64,000 bases of DNA from CAMBRQ01 sp945870325 (GTDB taxonomy: Bacteria > Bacillota > Clostridia > Lachnospirales > Lachnospiraceae): assembly GCF_050313795.1 (NCBI RefSeq), contig NZ_JBNPMC010000001.1, positions 317,144 through 381,143 on the forward strand, given 5' to 3'. The notes below the pieces were generated by a model. The model made no database searches and was not told the DNA's origin. It was given only the letters and a program-made list of their open reading frames with translations. The position numbers were made by a program, and so were the translations under genes. This document shows positions 50,909 to 60,096 of the stretch, one piece after another. Within the stretch, counting starts at the first letter, position 1. Every line of letters starts with the position of its first letter.

Positions 50909-51808
50909 TTACTGCTTTTGGATATAATCTCCATTCCGATACTCCGTCGGCGACACCCCTATTACCTTTTTGAATATCCGCGAAAAATAATACTGATCCT
51001 CATACCCCAGGCTCTGACTAATCTCCACAATATACATATCCGTAGATTTCAGAAGTTTGCACGCCTCCTGCATCTTCAGATTAATGAAGAAATCAATCGG
51101 TGCCCGGTTCGCATATTTTTTGAATACCGCATTAATATAACTCTTAGATAATTGTAGTTCCCTGGACAGATCCTCAAGTTTCAGATTCTCATCCAGATGC
51201 TTATACATATATCTGACGATTGCCGTAATATGCCGATTCTGCTTGCTCACCTCATCCACCTTCTCACGGAAATATATTTCCGCAAGGATCAGGGAGAGAA
51301 CCTGGGAGATATAGATAAAATTTCCCAACGTATAGTTCCTCTCCAAAACTCGAAACAGCACATCGAACAGCGTAATGATCCGATTCTCCGCATGTCTTGA
51401 ATTAATCTGTATCACTTCACACTCTTCCAATGGAAAATGCACGGTATTCTCCCCTTTAAAATGAACCCAGAAAATACTCCACGGGTCCGTCTCACTGGCG
51501 TAATACCGATGTTTCTTATTACTCGGGATACAGAACGCCTCTTTCCTTCGAATCCGGTACTTCTTATTCTCTACATGAATATACCCCTCCCCTTCAATAC
51601 AATATATCAGAATATATTCTTCTGTTCCTTCCTCCCTTTCTCTGTAATGGTGGCGCGCCTTCGGGAAGAACCCGATATCCGTCAGATACAGCGAACGCAC
51701 CAGGGGATGCCTTGCATAATTAGCAAATGATTCCGTAGGAATAATAATATACTGTTCGTCCTTGAATCCATCTTGTTTTTTCTCTTGATCTCTTAATTCA
51801 TTCATCAT
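50909..51808 (-). CDS. AraC-family regulator
   Basis: The protein has 299 residues. The N-terminal ~150 residues form a cupin-like sugar-binding domain (RHHYREREEGTEEYILIYCIEGEGYIHVENKKYRIRRKEAFCIPSNKKHRY). The C-terminal ~100 residues form two AraC helix-turn-helices (LKLEDLSRELQLSKSYINAVFKKYANRAPIDFF and VEISQSLGYEDQYYFSRIFKKVIGVSPTEYR). It is divergent from the DUF5107/TPR gene at 51937 and upstream of the dehydrogenase/M24 pair on its own strand, so it probably activates one or both. No strong ribosome binding site is visible. Confidence 0.92.
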   Translation of the reverse strand: MMNELRDQEKKQDGFKDEQYIIIPTESFANYARHPLVRSLYLTDIGFFPKARHHYREREEGTEEYILIYCIEGEGYIHVENKKYRIRRKEAFCIPSNKKHRYYASETDPWSIFWVHFKGENTVHFPLEECEVIQINSRHAENRIITLFDVLFRVLERNYTLGNFIYISQVLSLILAEIYFREKVDEVSKQNRHITAIVRYMYKHLDENLKLEDLSRELQLSKSYINAVFKKYANRAPIDFFINLKMQEACKLLKSTDMYIVEISQSLGYEDQYYFSRIFKKVIGVSPTEYRNGDYIQKQ

Positions 51809-51936
51809 GGCTTCATCATAGCAAAACTATGGAATATTGTCCATCATTACTAAAGATATGATATTCTTTTTTATCTCCCGATGTGATAAGTTAAGTTCAT
51901 AAAAAGCAACGTGACTATTCAAAAAGGAGACATATC

Positions 51937-54900
51937 ATGAAAACAATTACAAACACAAAAGTATGGGAAGAATCTGTTATCGTTCCAACCTATAAGGTAT
52001 ATCCGCCAGAAAAGGGACCGCTGTTCATCGAAAACCGCGCTTACCAGGGCAGCACCGGGCGTGTCTATCCATTACCTGTAACCGAGAAGATCTCAGATGA
52101 GAAGGAAGATGTCAGTTATCGTGCCATTTTCCTGGAAAATGATTATCTGAAAGTCATGATCTTCCCGGAACTTGGCGGAAGAATCCAGAGAGCTTACGAT
52201 AAGACGAACGATTATGACTTTGTCTATTATAATCATGTGATCAAACCGGCACTGGTGGGATTAACCGGTCCATGGATCTCGGGCGGAATCGAGTTCAACT
52301 GGCCGCAGCACCACCGTCCAAGCACCTATTCTCCGGTAGATTGTTCTTATCAAGAGAACGAGGATGGTTCCGCGACGGTGTACGTCAGCGAGATTGATAA
52401 GATGTATGGAACCAAGGGAATGGCTGCATTCACTCTCTATCCCGACAAAGCCTACATCGAGATCAAAGGACAGTTATTCAACAATACCGATACACCGCAG
52501 ACCTTCCTATGGTGGGCGAACCCGGCTGTTCCGGTGAACGACCAGACTTACTCCGTATTTCCGCCGGATGTTCATGCGGTTATGGATCACGGCAAACGGG
52601 CAGTATCCACTTTCCCGATTGCCACCGGAGAATACTACAAGTATGACTATTCTGCCGGAATCGATATTTCCATGTATAAGAACATCAAAGTACCGACCTC
52701 ATACATGGCCGCTCATTCTGACTATGATTTTATCGGCAATTATGACGAAGGCAGACAGGCAGGTCTTCTGCATGTGGCAGATCATCACATCTCCCCTGGC
52801 AAGAAGCAGTGGACCTGGGGTAACGCAGACTTTGGTCGTGCATGGGACCGCAACCTTACCGAGACAGATGGACCTTACATCGAACTGATGACGGGGGTAT
52901 TCGCAGATAACCAGCCAGATTTCACATGGCTGAAACCTTATGAAGAGAAGACATTTACCCAATATTTTATGCCGTACAAAGGAGTCGGACGGGTGAAGAA
53001 CGCCACCAAGGATGCTATGGTGAATCTTGAGATCGCAGACGGCAGCGGCTCTATCCTTCTGTATACCTCCGGCAATTACCAGGGACTACGTCTTGCCGTT
53101 ACCGGTCCGGATGGCACATTATATGAAACTGTAATCGATACCTCTCCAAAGGAGCATTTTGAGGCTTCATTTGCTACCACTTTGCAAGACGAGAGTGGAT
53201 GCACCGTAACGGTTACTACCGCAGAGGGGCGCACCTTAGTGTCATACACTGCCAAAGAGCAAGAATTAGAGCCAACTCCAGATCCGGCAAAACCATTAGG
53301 GGCTCCTTCCGAATTAAAATCTACCGAAGAACTCTTCCTTGGCGCACAGCATCTGGAGCAGTACCGCCATGCAACCTATGAACCGGCAGACTACTATGAG
53401 GAAGGATTACGCAGAGACCCTTCTGATATCCGCCTTAACAATGGCTACGGACTTCTGCAGTTAAAACGAGGCAATTTTGAAACGGCACGGATTCATTTTG
53501 AACGGGCAATCGAGAAACAGACCTGGAAGAATCCGAATCCATATTACGGAGAATGTTACTTTAACTTAGGGCTTGCACTTTATTATCTTGGTCGGGAGGA
53601 TGAGGCTTTTGATGCATTTTACAAATCCACCTGGAGTCACGAGACTCAGAGTGCCGGATTCTACTGGCTTGCTGCTCTTAGCTGCAAGAAACATGCGTAC
53701 GAGGAAGCGCTTGCATTCATCGACCAGTCTATGATCCGCAACTGGCATAATATGAAAGCAAGAACATTGAAAGCAGCCATTCTGCGTACATTAGGGAAGG
53801 ACAGTTCGGCTCTTCTGAAAGAAAGCCTTGCAATTGATCCTCTGTCTATGGGATGCATCTACGAGAATTGCCTGCTTACAGCAACCGCAGATCACACATT
53901 ATCCAAGGGCACACTATTTGCGGAATCTGCCACTGGCAACTCCCTCCGGATGCTTGGACAGTTCGAAGAATGGAAGGCGGCTATGCGGACACCGGCGCAC
54001 AATTATCTGACGCTTTCCCTTGATTATATCAAGGCTGGCTTCTATCAGGATGCGCTGAACATCCTTACCTCTGCTACGGATGCGAATCCTATGACCTTCT
54101 ATTATGAGGGATATGTACATACCAAACTGCAGAATATCGAGGCGGCAGAAGAAGCCTTTGCCAAAGCCGAAGCGGCGAACCCGGATTATTGCTTCCCGAA
54201 CAGAATCGAAGAAGTTGTGATACTGAACACTGCGATTGCACAGATGAAAACAGCACCGTTCGCTCATCACTATCTTGGCGACCTGCTCTATGATAAGAAG
54301 CAATATGAGGCAGCAATCGAACATTGGACGCTCTCCATCCAAGAGAATGACCAGTATGCCATGTCCTACCGCAATCTTGCGATTGCTTACTATAACAAAC
54401 GTAACGACTCCAAGAAGGCATTGGAATTCATGAAGCAGGCACTTACGCTTGATCCTGCATATCCAAGATTTTTACTGGAATACGATCAGCTTGCCGCTAA
54501 GAATCATATTTCCGTAGAAGAACGGCTGGAAACTCTGGAGCAATATCCAGAACTTGTCAAATCCCGCGACGTCCTCTACCTGGAATATATTACATTATTA
54601 AACGAAACCGGACAGTATGACGAAGCACTCGCCTGCTTAAGAAGCCATATCTTCCACCCCTGGGAGGGCGGCGAAGGCAAGGTAAGCGGCCAGTACAGAT
54701 ATGCTTTGACAGAAAAAGCGCTCCTTAAGATGGAACAGCACAACTATAATACTGCAATTGAACTCCTCACTCAGACCCTAACATATCCAGATAATCTTGG
54801 CGAGGGCAAACTCCCGAATGTGCAGGATAACATTGCCGAGTACTATATCGGACAGTGCTACCGGGAATTAGGTGACGAGACTAAAGCCGTCGCTTATTTT

Positions 54901-55299
54901 GAAAAAGCATCCACCGGTCTGGAAGAGCCATCCGTAGTTCTGTATTATAACGACCAGCCATCCGACACCATCCTATATCAGGGTCTGGCAAACGAAGCCT
55001 TGGGACGGACAGATAAAGCAATGAAAGCATATCACCAGTTGAAAGCATTCGGCGAAAAACACCTCTTCGACAAAGTAACCTACGATTACTTCGCCGTATC
55101 CCTGCCGGAACTGGAAGTCTTCCCAAGCAACATCCAGGAACGGAACATGATCTATTGCAAATATCTGATTGCGTTGAGCGAAATCGGACTTAAGAATTAT
55201 GAGAGCGCGTCCAAGAGACTGGACGAGATACTTGAAATGCAGAAGAATTATCAAGGGGCAATTCAGCATAAGTTGATGCTAGCAAGGATAACGAAATAA
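51937..55299 (+). CDS. DUF5107-domain protein with long TPR region
   Basis: The protein has 1120 residues. Residues ~20-345 match DUF5107, a beta-sandwich of the galactose-mutarotase/carbohydrate-binding kind (YLKVMIFPELGGRIQRAYDKTNDYDFVYYNHVIKPALVG, GIEFNWPQHHRP). The rest (~460-1115) consists of many tetratricopeptide-like repeats (for example ARIHFERAIEKQ, YYGECYFNLGLALYYLGREDEAFDAFYKS). No signal peptide, so it acts in the cytoplasm. AAAGGAG precedes the ATG. It is divergent from the AraC regulator. Such proteins are often encoded with sugar transport and degradation genes, but no reaction is established; a carbohydrate-processing or sensing role is inference. Confidence 0.85.
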   Translation: MKTITNTKVWEESVIVPTYKVYPPEKGPLFIENRAYQGSTGRVYPLPVTEKISDEKEDVSYRAIFLENDYLKVMIFPELGGRIQRAYDKTNDYDFVYYNHVIKPALVGLTGPWISGGIEFNWPQHHRPSTYSPVDCSYQENEDGSATVYVSEIDKMYGTKGMAAFTLYPDKAYIEIKGQLFNNTDTPQTFLWWANPAVPVNDQTYSVFPPDVHAVMDHGKRAVSTFPIATGEYYKYDYSAGIDISMYKNIKVPTSYMAAHSDYDFIGNYDEGRQAGLLHVADHHISPGKKQWTWGNADFGRAWDRNLTETDGPYIELMTGVFADNQPDFTWLKPYEEKTFTQYFMPYKGVGRVKNATKDAMVNLEIADGSGSILLYTSGNYQGLRLAVTGPDGTLYETVIDTSPKEHFEASFATTLQDESGCTVTVTTAEGRTLVSYTAKEQELEPTPDPAKPLGAPSELKSTEELFLGAQHLEQYRHATYEPADYYEEGLRRDPSDIRLNNGYGLLQLKRGNFETARIHFERAIEKQTWKNPNPYYGECYFNLGLALYYLGREDEAFDAFYKSTWSHETQSAGFYWLAALSCKKHAYEEALAFIDQSMIRNWHNMKARTLKAAILRTLGKDSSALLKESLAIDPLSMGCIYENCLLTATADHTLSKGTLFAESATGNSLRMLGQFEEWKAAMRTPAHNYLTLSLDYIKAGFYQDALNILTSATDANPMTFYYEGYVHTKLQNIEAAEEAFAKAEAANPDYCFPNRIEEVVILNTAIAQMKTAPFAHHYLGDLLYDKKQYEAAIEHWTLSIQENDQYAMSYRNLAIAYYNKRNDSKKALEFMKQALTLDPAYPRFLLEYDQLAAKNHISVEERLETLEQYPELVKSRDVLYLEYITLLNETGQYDEALACLRSHIFHPWEGGEGKVSGQYRYALTEKALLKMEQHNYNTAIELLTQTLTYPDNLGEGKLPNVQDNIAEYYIGQCYRELGDETKAVAYFEKASTGLEEPSVVLYYNDQPSDTILYQGLANEALGRTDKAMKAYHQLKAFGEKHLFDKVTYDYFAVSLPELEVFPSNIQERNMIYCKYLIALSEIGLKNYESASKRLDEILEMQKNYQGAIQHKLMLARITK

Positions 55300-55315
55300 G
55301 AAGGAATTTTATAGT

Positions 55316-55390
55316 TGGTGACCGAAGCCGGGAAGGGGGATTGATTCCTCCGAGGCTTCGCTTAACCTCCGGAATCAATCCCCCTTCCCG
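55316..55390 (+). repeat. Dispersed 18-bp motif copy 2 joined to a 20-bp hairpin
   Basis: TGGTGACCGAAGCCGGGA at 55316-55333 matches 32944-32961. Its end forms the left arm of a perfect 20-bp inverted repeat (55329-55348 with 55371-55390, 22-base loop). It lies 17 bases past the stop of the DUF5107/TPR gene, so the hairpin may serve as its terminator. Confidence 0.85.
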
Positions 55391-55571
55391 TCTTCTGCGC
55401 CATCTACCGGCAGGGATTCCAGTTAGAATGCACGCGAAACCCCATTAGCCAAATAACATATTCTCATATTCTAAATTCCCCTATCCACACTGCTATATCG
55501 CCAGCACCGTTCCAGCGCATCCCGCCGGATTCCCCACAGGGGATGCGGCTGGTCCATTGGAAGCGCCAGGC

Positions 55572-55812
55572 GCAAGTGTGAGCCATGGGCGGCTTGGGGG
55601 CGTTGACCTTCGTTTTAGAATATGTTACAGCAAAACGAGCGATTATTTCGTACGAAGATTGAATCTCAAATTCAATCTGAGAGGGCATCTGAGTCGTGAG
55701 GCCATCAAGGGCTCACGGCGAATATGCCCGGTTACGAAATAATCGCTCGTTTTGCTGTTACATATTCTCAACGAAAGGCTCCGCCCCCAAGCCGCCCATG
55801 GCTCACACTCGC
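55572..55812. repeat. 241-bp palindromic element B
   Basis: Left arm 55572-55652 and right arm 55733-55812 are imperfect inverted repeats of ~80 bp with long perfect blocks (GTGAGCCATGGGCGGCTTGG and CAGCAAAACGAGCGATTATT). Inside are AGATTGAAT with loop CTCAA (55656-55678) and CGTGAG.CC with loop ATCAA (55695-55717), the latter enclosed by GGGCAT/ATGCCC (55683-55688 with 55724-55729). The fold is the same as element A although the sequence differs. Confidence 0.85.
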
Positions 55813-55852
55813 GACGTCCGCCCTCCACACACCAACATCCCCCAAAAGAATC

Positions 55853-57385
55853 CTACCGAACCTTCGTCAGATCCTTCATATCTTCTTTCAAATGCTGATA
55901 AATGCTCTTATACAATCTGAAGTACTCATTATACTTCTCATGGTTCTCCTGATTCGGCATGATCTTCTCATCCAGAACCTGCCACTTCTTCACTTCTTCA
56001 TATGTAAGAATTCCAGTTCCGATACCAGCCAGCATAACATCACCCATATTCGCCTCAACATCATAGATCGGGCATACAACCGGGTAGCCTGTTACATCAG
56101 CGAAGATCTGTCTCCATACTTTGGACTTCGTTACTCCACCAGCGATCAGAATATACTCGCCAAGGTCCTCTCCTGTCGCTTCCATTGCATCACGCAGGCA
56201 GTAAGCAACCGCTTCTAAGAACGCTCTGTACAGATGACCTTTTGTATGTGTCAATGACAGACCTACGATCGTTCCTTTTGCATCGGAATCCCATACCGGG
56301 CTTCTCTCGCCCATGAAGTACGGAAGTACCACAAGTCCTTCACTTCCTGCCGGAATCTGCTCTGCCTGTCCGTTCAGCACGTCGTACATGCTTGGTCCGC
56401 CATTCTTCTGATTTTCAATCTCCCACTGGCACAATGTGTTGCGGAACCATTTTACAATCGCACCTGCCGTATTGCCACCTGCAAAATAATAAGAAAGGTT
56501 CTTAGCATCGTACAGATATGGCCAGATAATCAATCCTTTTCCTTTTACAGGCTTGTCAGAGATCAATGCCGCACACATAGAAGTACCGATTGCTGCTGCA
56601 TATACGCCAGACTCGAATACGCCAAGTCCGATATTCGCTGCACCACAGTCAATACCACTTGCGATGACCGGAAGACCTTCCCACAGTCCAAGATCTTCTG
56701 CGATCTCTTTTGTCATTCCGCCTACGATATCTGTAGATTCTACGATACGCTGCGGCATCATAGATGATGGGATTCCCATAGCATCCATTAATTCTTCAGA
56801 CCATGTACGTGTGTTCATATCGAAGATTCCACCGATATTTCCTGCGGAAGAATAATCAATTGCAACTTCTCCGGTCAGTTTATAGATCACATAGTCATTC
56901 GGAGGCAAGAACAGCTTAGTCTTCGCCCAGTTCTCTGGCTCGTGATTCTTCATCCAAAGAATCTTTGTATATCCATAATAAGGATCGGCTCCGTTGTGAG
57001 TGATCTCTAAAAGTTTCTCTTCTCCAATATTCTCAAGCACCCATTCCGTCTCTTCTTTTGCTCTTCTGTCCATCCAGATCATACATGGGCGGATTGGCTT
57101 CATCTCTTCATCAAGCGGAATACCAGATCCTCCATACAGACCGCTGATTGCAATACCTTTGATCTCTTCGCTCTTAACTCCTGCCTCTACTGCCTTAGCA
57201 ACCGTATTGCGGATAGAATCCTTCGTTGCCTCATACCATACGTCCGGCCACTGCTCTGCCCACAGCGGCTTTGGAGTCAGGACATCATATTCCTGCAGAT
57301 CCTGTGCAATCAGTTTTCCTTCCGTATTCATTAATACTGTTTTTGTTCCGGATGTACCGATATCGGTCCCCAATAAATATTCCAT
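55853..57385 (-). CDS. FGGY-family carbohydrate kinase (xylulokinase-like), copy 3
   Basis: A protein of 510 residues from the ATG at 57385 behind AGGAGGAG. FGGY motifs are present (GTDIGTSGTKTVL, GIAISGLYGGSGIPLDE, ASGIDCGAANIGLG, IAGGVTKSKVWRQIFADVTGYPVVCP). It phosphorylates a ketose, probably xylulose or a similar product of the polyol dehydrogenases. Its promoter and a GTTTTATAAAAC palindrome identical to the one before the SDR-transporter operon put both under one regulator. It differs clearly from the other two kinases in sequence. Confidence 0.88.
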   Translation of the reverse strand: MEYLLGTDIGTSGTKTVLMNTEGKLIAQDLQEYDVLTPKPLWAEQWPDVWYEATKDSIRNTVAKAVEAGVKSEEIKGIAISGLYGGSGIPLDEEMKPIRPCMIWMDRRAKEETEWVLENIGEEKLLEITHNGADPYYGYTKILWMKNHEPENWAKTKLFLPPNDYVIYKLTGEVAIDYSSAGNIGGIFDMNTRTWSEELMDAMGIPSSMMPQRIVESTDIVGGMTKEIAEDLGLWEGLPVIASGIDCGAANIGLGVFESGVYAAAIGTSMCAALISDKPVKGKGLIIWPYLYDAKNLSYYFAGGNTAGAIVKWFRNTLCQWEIENQKNGGPSMYDVLNGQAEQIPAGSEGLVVLPYFMGERSPVWDSDAKGTIVGLSLTHTKGHLYRAFLEAVAYCLRDAMEATGEDLGEYILIAGGVTKSKVWRQIFADVTGYPVVCPIYDVEANMGDVMLAGIGTGILTYEEVKKWQVLDEKIMPNQENHEKYNEYFRLYKSIYQHLKEDMKDLTKVR

Positions 57386-57421
57386 TGTGCTCCTCCTGTT
57401 CATCTTTTATTATTTAAACGT

Positions 57422-57470
57422 GTTTTATAAAACTTATTTAAATAATAAACCTAAAACTGCTTTCTGTCAA
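57422..57470 (-). promoter_or_regulatory. Promoter of kinase copy 3 with ROK-type operator
   Basis: On the minus strand a perfect TTGACA (57465-57470) and TATTAT (57442-57447) are 17 bases apart. Just downstream lies GTTTTATAAAAC (57422-57433), flanked by AAACG as at the SDR promoter. Confidence 0.7.
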
Positions 57471-57587
57471 TTTACATATTAGGAAAAATATCACTGTCAT
57501 TTTTAGCGATATTGCACAATAGCACTTCTCGTTCCAAGTCAGCCATCGAAGAGTTTACCCCAAGCAATTATACCGAATAATTATAAA

Positions 57588-57636
57588 TGGGACATCATCA
57601 ATTATCTTTTACAACCGATAATTAATAACGTCCCAT
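57588..57636 (-). terminator. Hairpin after the second ROK gene
   Basis: ATGGGAC..AATTATC and GATAATT..GTCCCAT form an imperfect stem between about 57588 and 57636. On the minus strand it is followed by TTTATAATTATT. It lies ~20 bases past the ROK stop and before the kinase promoter. Confidence 0.55.
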
Positions 57637-57654
57637 AGATTTCAGACCACGTCT

Positions 57655-58821
57655 CTAAATATGATCAAAAAATTCATCAATAAAGTACAGCGCCGCGCCT
57701 GCTGCAGCCGCTTCTACTTTATACTGACATTCAATCAAGAATTCTTCTGATCGATCCTCAAAAGGATCCCTTGCATCTACGCGCTGGCACAGATCCTTCA
57801 TATAGTCTTTAATATATGCTCCCACATAACCGCCAAGTATGATATCCCCATCAAACAGCATCTTAATATTGTGAATCGCCATTGCCAGATCATCCAGATA
57901 AGCATCCCATAATCTCCGGGCATTCTCATCTCCCGCTTTCAGGCAGTTGAAGAATTCTTCCAGATCACCATCCGTATACTGATCCAGATTGCCTGCCCTG
58001 CACACGGTATCAAAACAGCCACGCTTTCCGCAATAGCATTGCTCGCCTCCATCCCGCACGACAGTCATATGACCAATCTCGCCGCCCTTCTGCGTATTGC
58101 CCTCATAGATTGCATTGTCAATAATCACTGCACCACCTACGCTATTGCTTAAACTAATATAAAAAGCATTACGTATGCGTTGATCACTCCAGGTCTCTCC
58201 GTAGCCTGCCGCATAAGAATCATGAATCAGCCGACTCCTGTATGGTATATATTTGGCTATTTCTTTTTTCTTATATCCTGTGAAATCCAAAGTAAGACCA
58301 TACGCTACATACTCACCATCATCTGAAATCAGTCCCGGAACAGAGATTCCCACTCCTAACAGATTTTCCTCTTTTACACCTGATTCCTTTTTTACGCATT
58401 CTACAACTTCGCCAATCTCTTTGAGATATGCATCGTCTCCCAGATCGAACTTTATACGCCGCCTTACCAGGCTCACAATTTCCCCCGATAGATTTACTGC
58501 TACTGCTTTAATATGGCGTTCCGTAATATCAACACCAATCGCTAGTCTTGCATTCTCAATATAGGTAAATGCAGTCGCATTGCGCCCGCCGGTGTTCTTA
58601 ATCTTCCGAGACGTGTCAATCAATCCCTGTTTTTTCAGAAATTCCAGATTCGAGGTAACCGTAGGCAAACTCAACTGCATATCCACAACAATATCTTGTT
58701 TCGACACGGAGCCCCGCTCTCTGATATAACTGTATATCATCTGTCTGTTTTTTGTCTTAATCTCATTGGCACTTAATTTCTCTGTACTCATCTCTGTCTT
58801 ACCTGTCTTCTTTACTTCCAT
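57655..58821 (-). CDS. ROK-family transcriptional regulator, copy 2
   Basis: The protein has 388 residues; a start ten codons later (58791) is possible because neither has a strong binding site. A winged helix (SKQDIVVDMQLSLPTVTSNLEFLKKQGLIDTSRKIKNTGG) is followed by the ROK domain with zinc motif CYCGKRGCFDTVC. It resembles copy 1 in layout and length. It lies upstream of kinase copy 3 on the same strand, separated by a terminator-like hairpin, and downstream of the HAD and RpiB genes. It is a good candidate for the GTTTTATAAAAC sites. Confidence 0.88.
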   Translation of the reverse strand: MEVKKTGKTEMSTEKLSANEIKTKNRQMIYSYIRERGSVSKQDIVVDMQLSLPTVTSNLEFLKKQGLIDTSRKIKNTGGRNATAFTYIENARLAIGVDITERHIKAVAVNLSGEIVSLVRRRIKFDLGDDAYLKEIGEVVECVKKESGVKEENLLGVGISVPGLISDDGEYVAYGLTLDFTGYKKKEIAKYIPYRSRLIHDSYAAGYGETWSDQRIRNAFYISLSNSVGGAVIIDNAIYEGNTQKGGEIGHMTVVRDGGEQCYCGKRGCFDTVCRAGNLDQYTDGDLEEFFNCLKAGDENARRLWDAYLDDLAMAIHNIKMLFDGDIILGGYVGAYIKDYMKDLCQRVDARDPFEDRSEEFLIECQYKVEAAAAGAALYFIDEFFDHI

Positions 58822-58892
58822 CTATATTCTAACGATCAACTGGATATTTATGTCATTCCGGTTATCATTTTATTTTATCACAATTCTGGCAT

Positions 58893-59537
58893 TTATTCAC
58901 CGGATATTGCATCATAATTCAGATCTATCAGTTCATCAAACGAATGGATCACCGGATATTCCCCTGCAACCTGTCCAAAGCCATATGCCGCAAATATCAT
59001 CGGTATCCCTGCTTCTTTACATGCATCCGCATCCCCTTGCGTGTCTCCGACATATACTGCCTTATGAATCCCATTGCGTTCCATGATGATTCGAATATTC
59101 TCGCCCTTTAATCTGCCCGTGTCGCCAGGACATGTATAATCGGTAATATAAGCCTCAAGACCTGTATTTTTCAAAAATGCTTCTATATATCCTGCCTGGC
59201 AATTGCTGACAATGAACAGTCTGTATTCTTTGCTTAATTCACGAATTGTCTCTGGCATCTTATCATATAAGATACAAGGCGCCTTTTCTACCCAGTCATT
59301 CTCATATCTATATAGATGATCAGCCAACTGGTCTTTCTCTTCTGCACTGAGTTCCGGGAACAGATCGTCCATAATCTCATCCAACGGCTTGCCAAATTCC
59401 TTCTTAAGGTCATCCGCTGTCAGAACTCTGTCAAGTCGCGACTTCTCTCTGATTGCCTGATTCCATGAAATCGCAACCTGCTCTGTCGAATCCCACAAGG
59501 TTCCGTCAACATCGAATATGATTCCTTCTATCTTCAT
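58893..59537 (-). CDS. HAD-family phosphatase (phosphoglycolate phosphatase type)
   Basis: The protein has 214 residues. It has HAD motif I (IIFDVDGTLWDS, with the two aspartates), motif II (FIVSNCQ), motif III lysine region (DTGRLKGENI) and motif IV (VGDTQGDADACKEAG), with a helical cap after motif I. It removes phosphate from a small molecule; sugar phosphates are likely in this operon. It starts two bases after the RpiB stop, and the ROK gene follows 71 bases downstream. Confidence 0.88.
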   Translation of the reverse strand: MKIEGIIFDVDGTLWDSTEQVAISWNQAIREKSRLDRVLTADDLKKEFGKPLDEIMDDLFPELSAEEKDQLADHLYRYENDWVEKAPCILYDKMPETIRELSKEYRLFIVSNCQAGYIEAFLKNTGLEAYITDYTCPGDTGRLKGENIRIIMERNGIHKAVYVGDTQGDADACKEAGIPMIFAAYGFGQVAGEYPVIHSFDELIDLNYDAISGE

Positions 59538-59539
59538 TC

Positions 59540-59980
59540 TTATTCGTTCTCCAATGCCATAATCATATCTACTCTTGTCTGATGGCGTCCGCCTTCGAAC
59601 TCAGCATCCAGCCATGCCTTCACGATCTCTTTCGCCGTCTCGATTCCGATGATTCTTGCCCCGAACGCGAGAATGTTCGAATCATTATGCTGTCTGGTGA
59701 ATCTTGCCGTACATGGTTCGGAACATACTGCCGCCCGGATTCCCTTCACCTTGTTCGCTGCCAGGGAGATTCCAACTCCGGTTCCGCAGATCAGGATTCC
59801 AAGGTCTACCTCCTTCGCTACTACCGCTCTTGCAACTTTTTCTCCATATATCGGATAATGGCAGCTTTCATGCGTATCCGTTCCATAATTCACAACTTCA
59901 TATCCCAATTCTTCCAGATATTTCACGATCTCATTCTTCATATCTACTGCCGAATGATCATTTCCGATTCCTATTTTCAT
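59540..59980 (-). CDS. rpiB: Ribose-5-phosphate isomerase B-type protein (RpiB/LacAB)
   Basis: The protein has 146 residues with the RpiB fold: KIGIGNDHSAVDMKNEIVKYL, the catalytic cysteine region ILICGTGVGISLAANKVKGIRAAVCSEPCTARFTRQHNDSNILAFGARIIG. It converts ribose-5-phosphate and ribulose-5-phosphate, or a related aldose/ketose phosphate pair such as allose-6-phosphate or galactose-6-phosphate. It is first in an operon with a HAD phosphatase and a ROK regulator and is divergent from the Cof-type gene. GAGAGG precedes the ATG. Confidence 0.88.
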   Translation of the reverse strand: MKIGIGNDHSAVDMKNEIVKYLEELGYEVVNYGTDTHESCHYPIYGEKVARAVVAKEVDLGILICGTGVGISLAANKVKGIRAAVCSEPCTARFTRQHNDSNILAFGARIIGIETAKEIVKAWLDAEFEGGRHQTRVDMIMALENE

Positions 59981-60096
59981 TTATATAACCTCTCTTCCAT
60001 TCATCTTCTTTTTATATTATAATATCTAAGTGCTTAATTAGCAACACACCTTGTGCAAAAGCATTACTAAAAAGCATTTTAAAGAAGGGGATACTG

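Larger units (their letters stand above)
55300..55852. other. 550-bp intergenic region with two inverted repeats
   Basis: It lies between the convergent DUF5107/TPR and kinase genes. It holds the 18-bp dispersed motif leading into a 20-bp hairpin (55316-55390) and palindromic element B (55572-55812). The part between (55391-55571) shows nothing I can name and no convincing gene. Confidence 0.6.
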
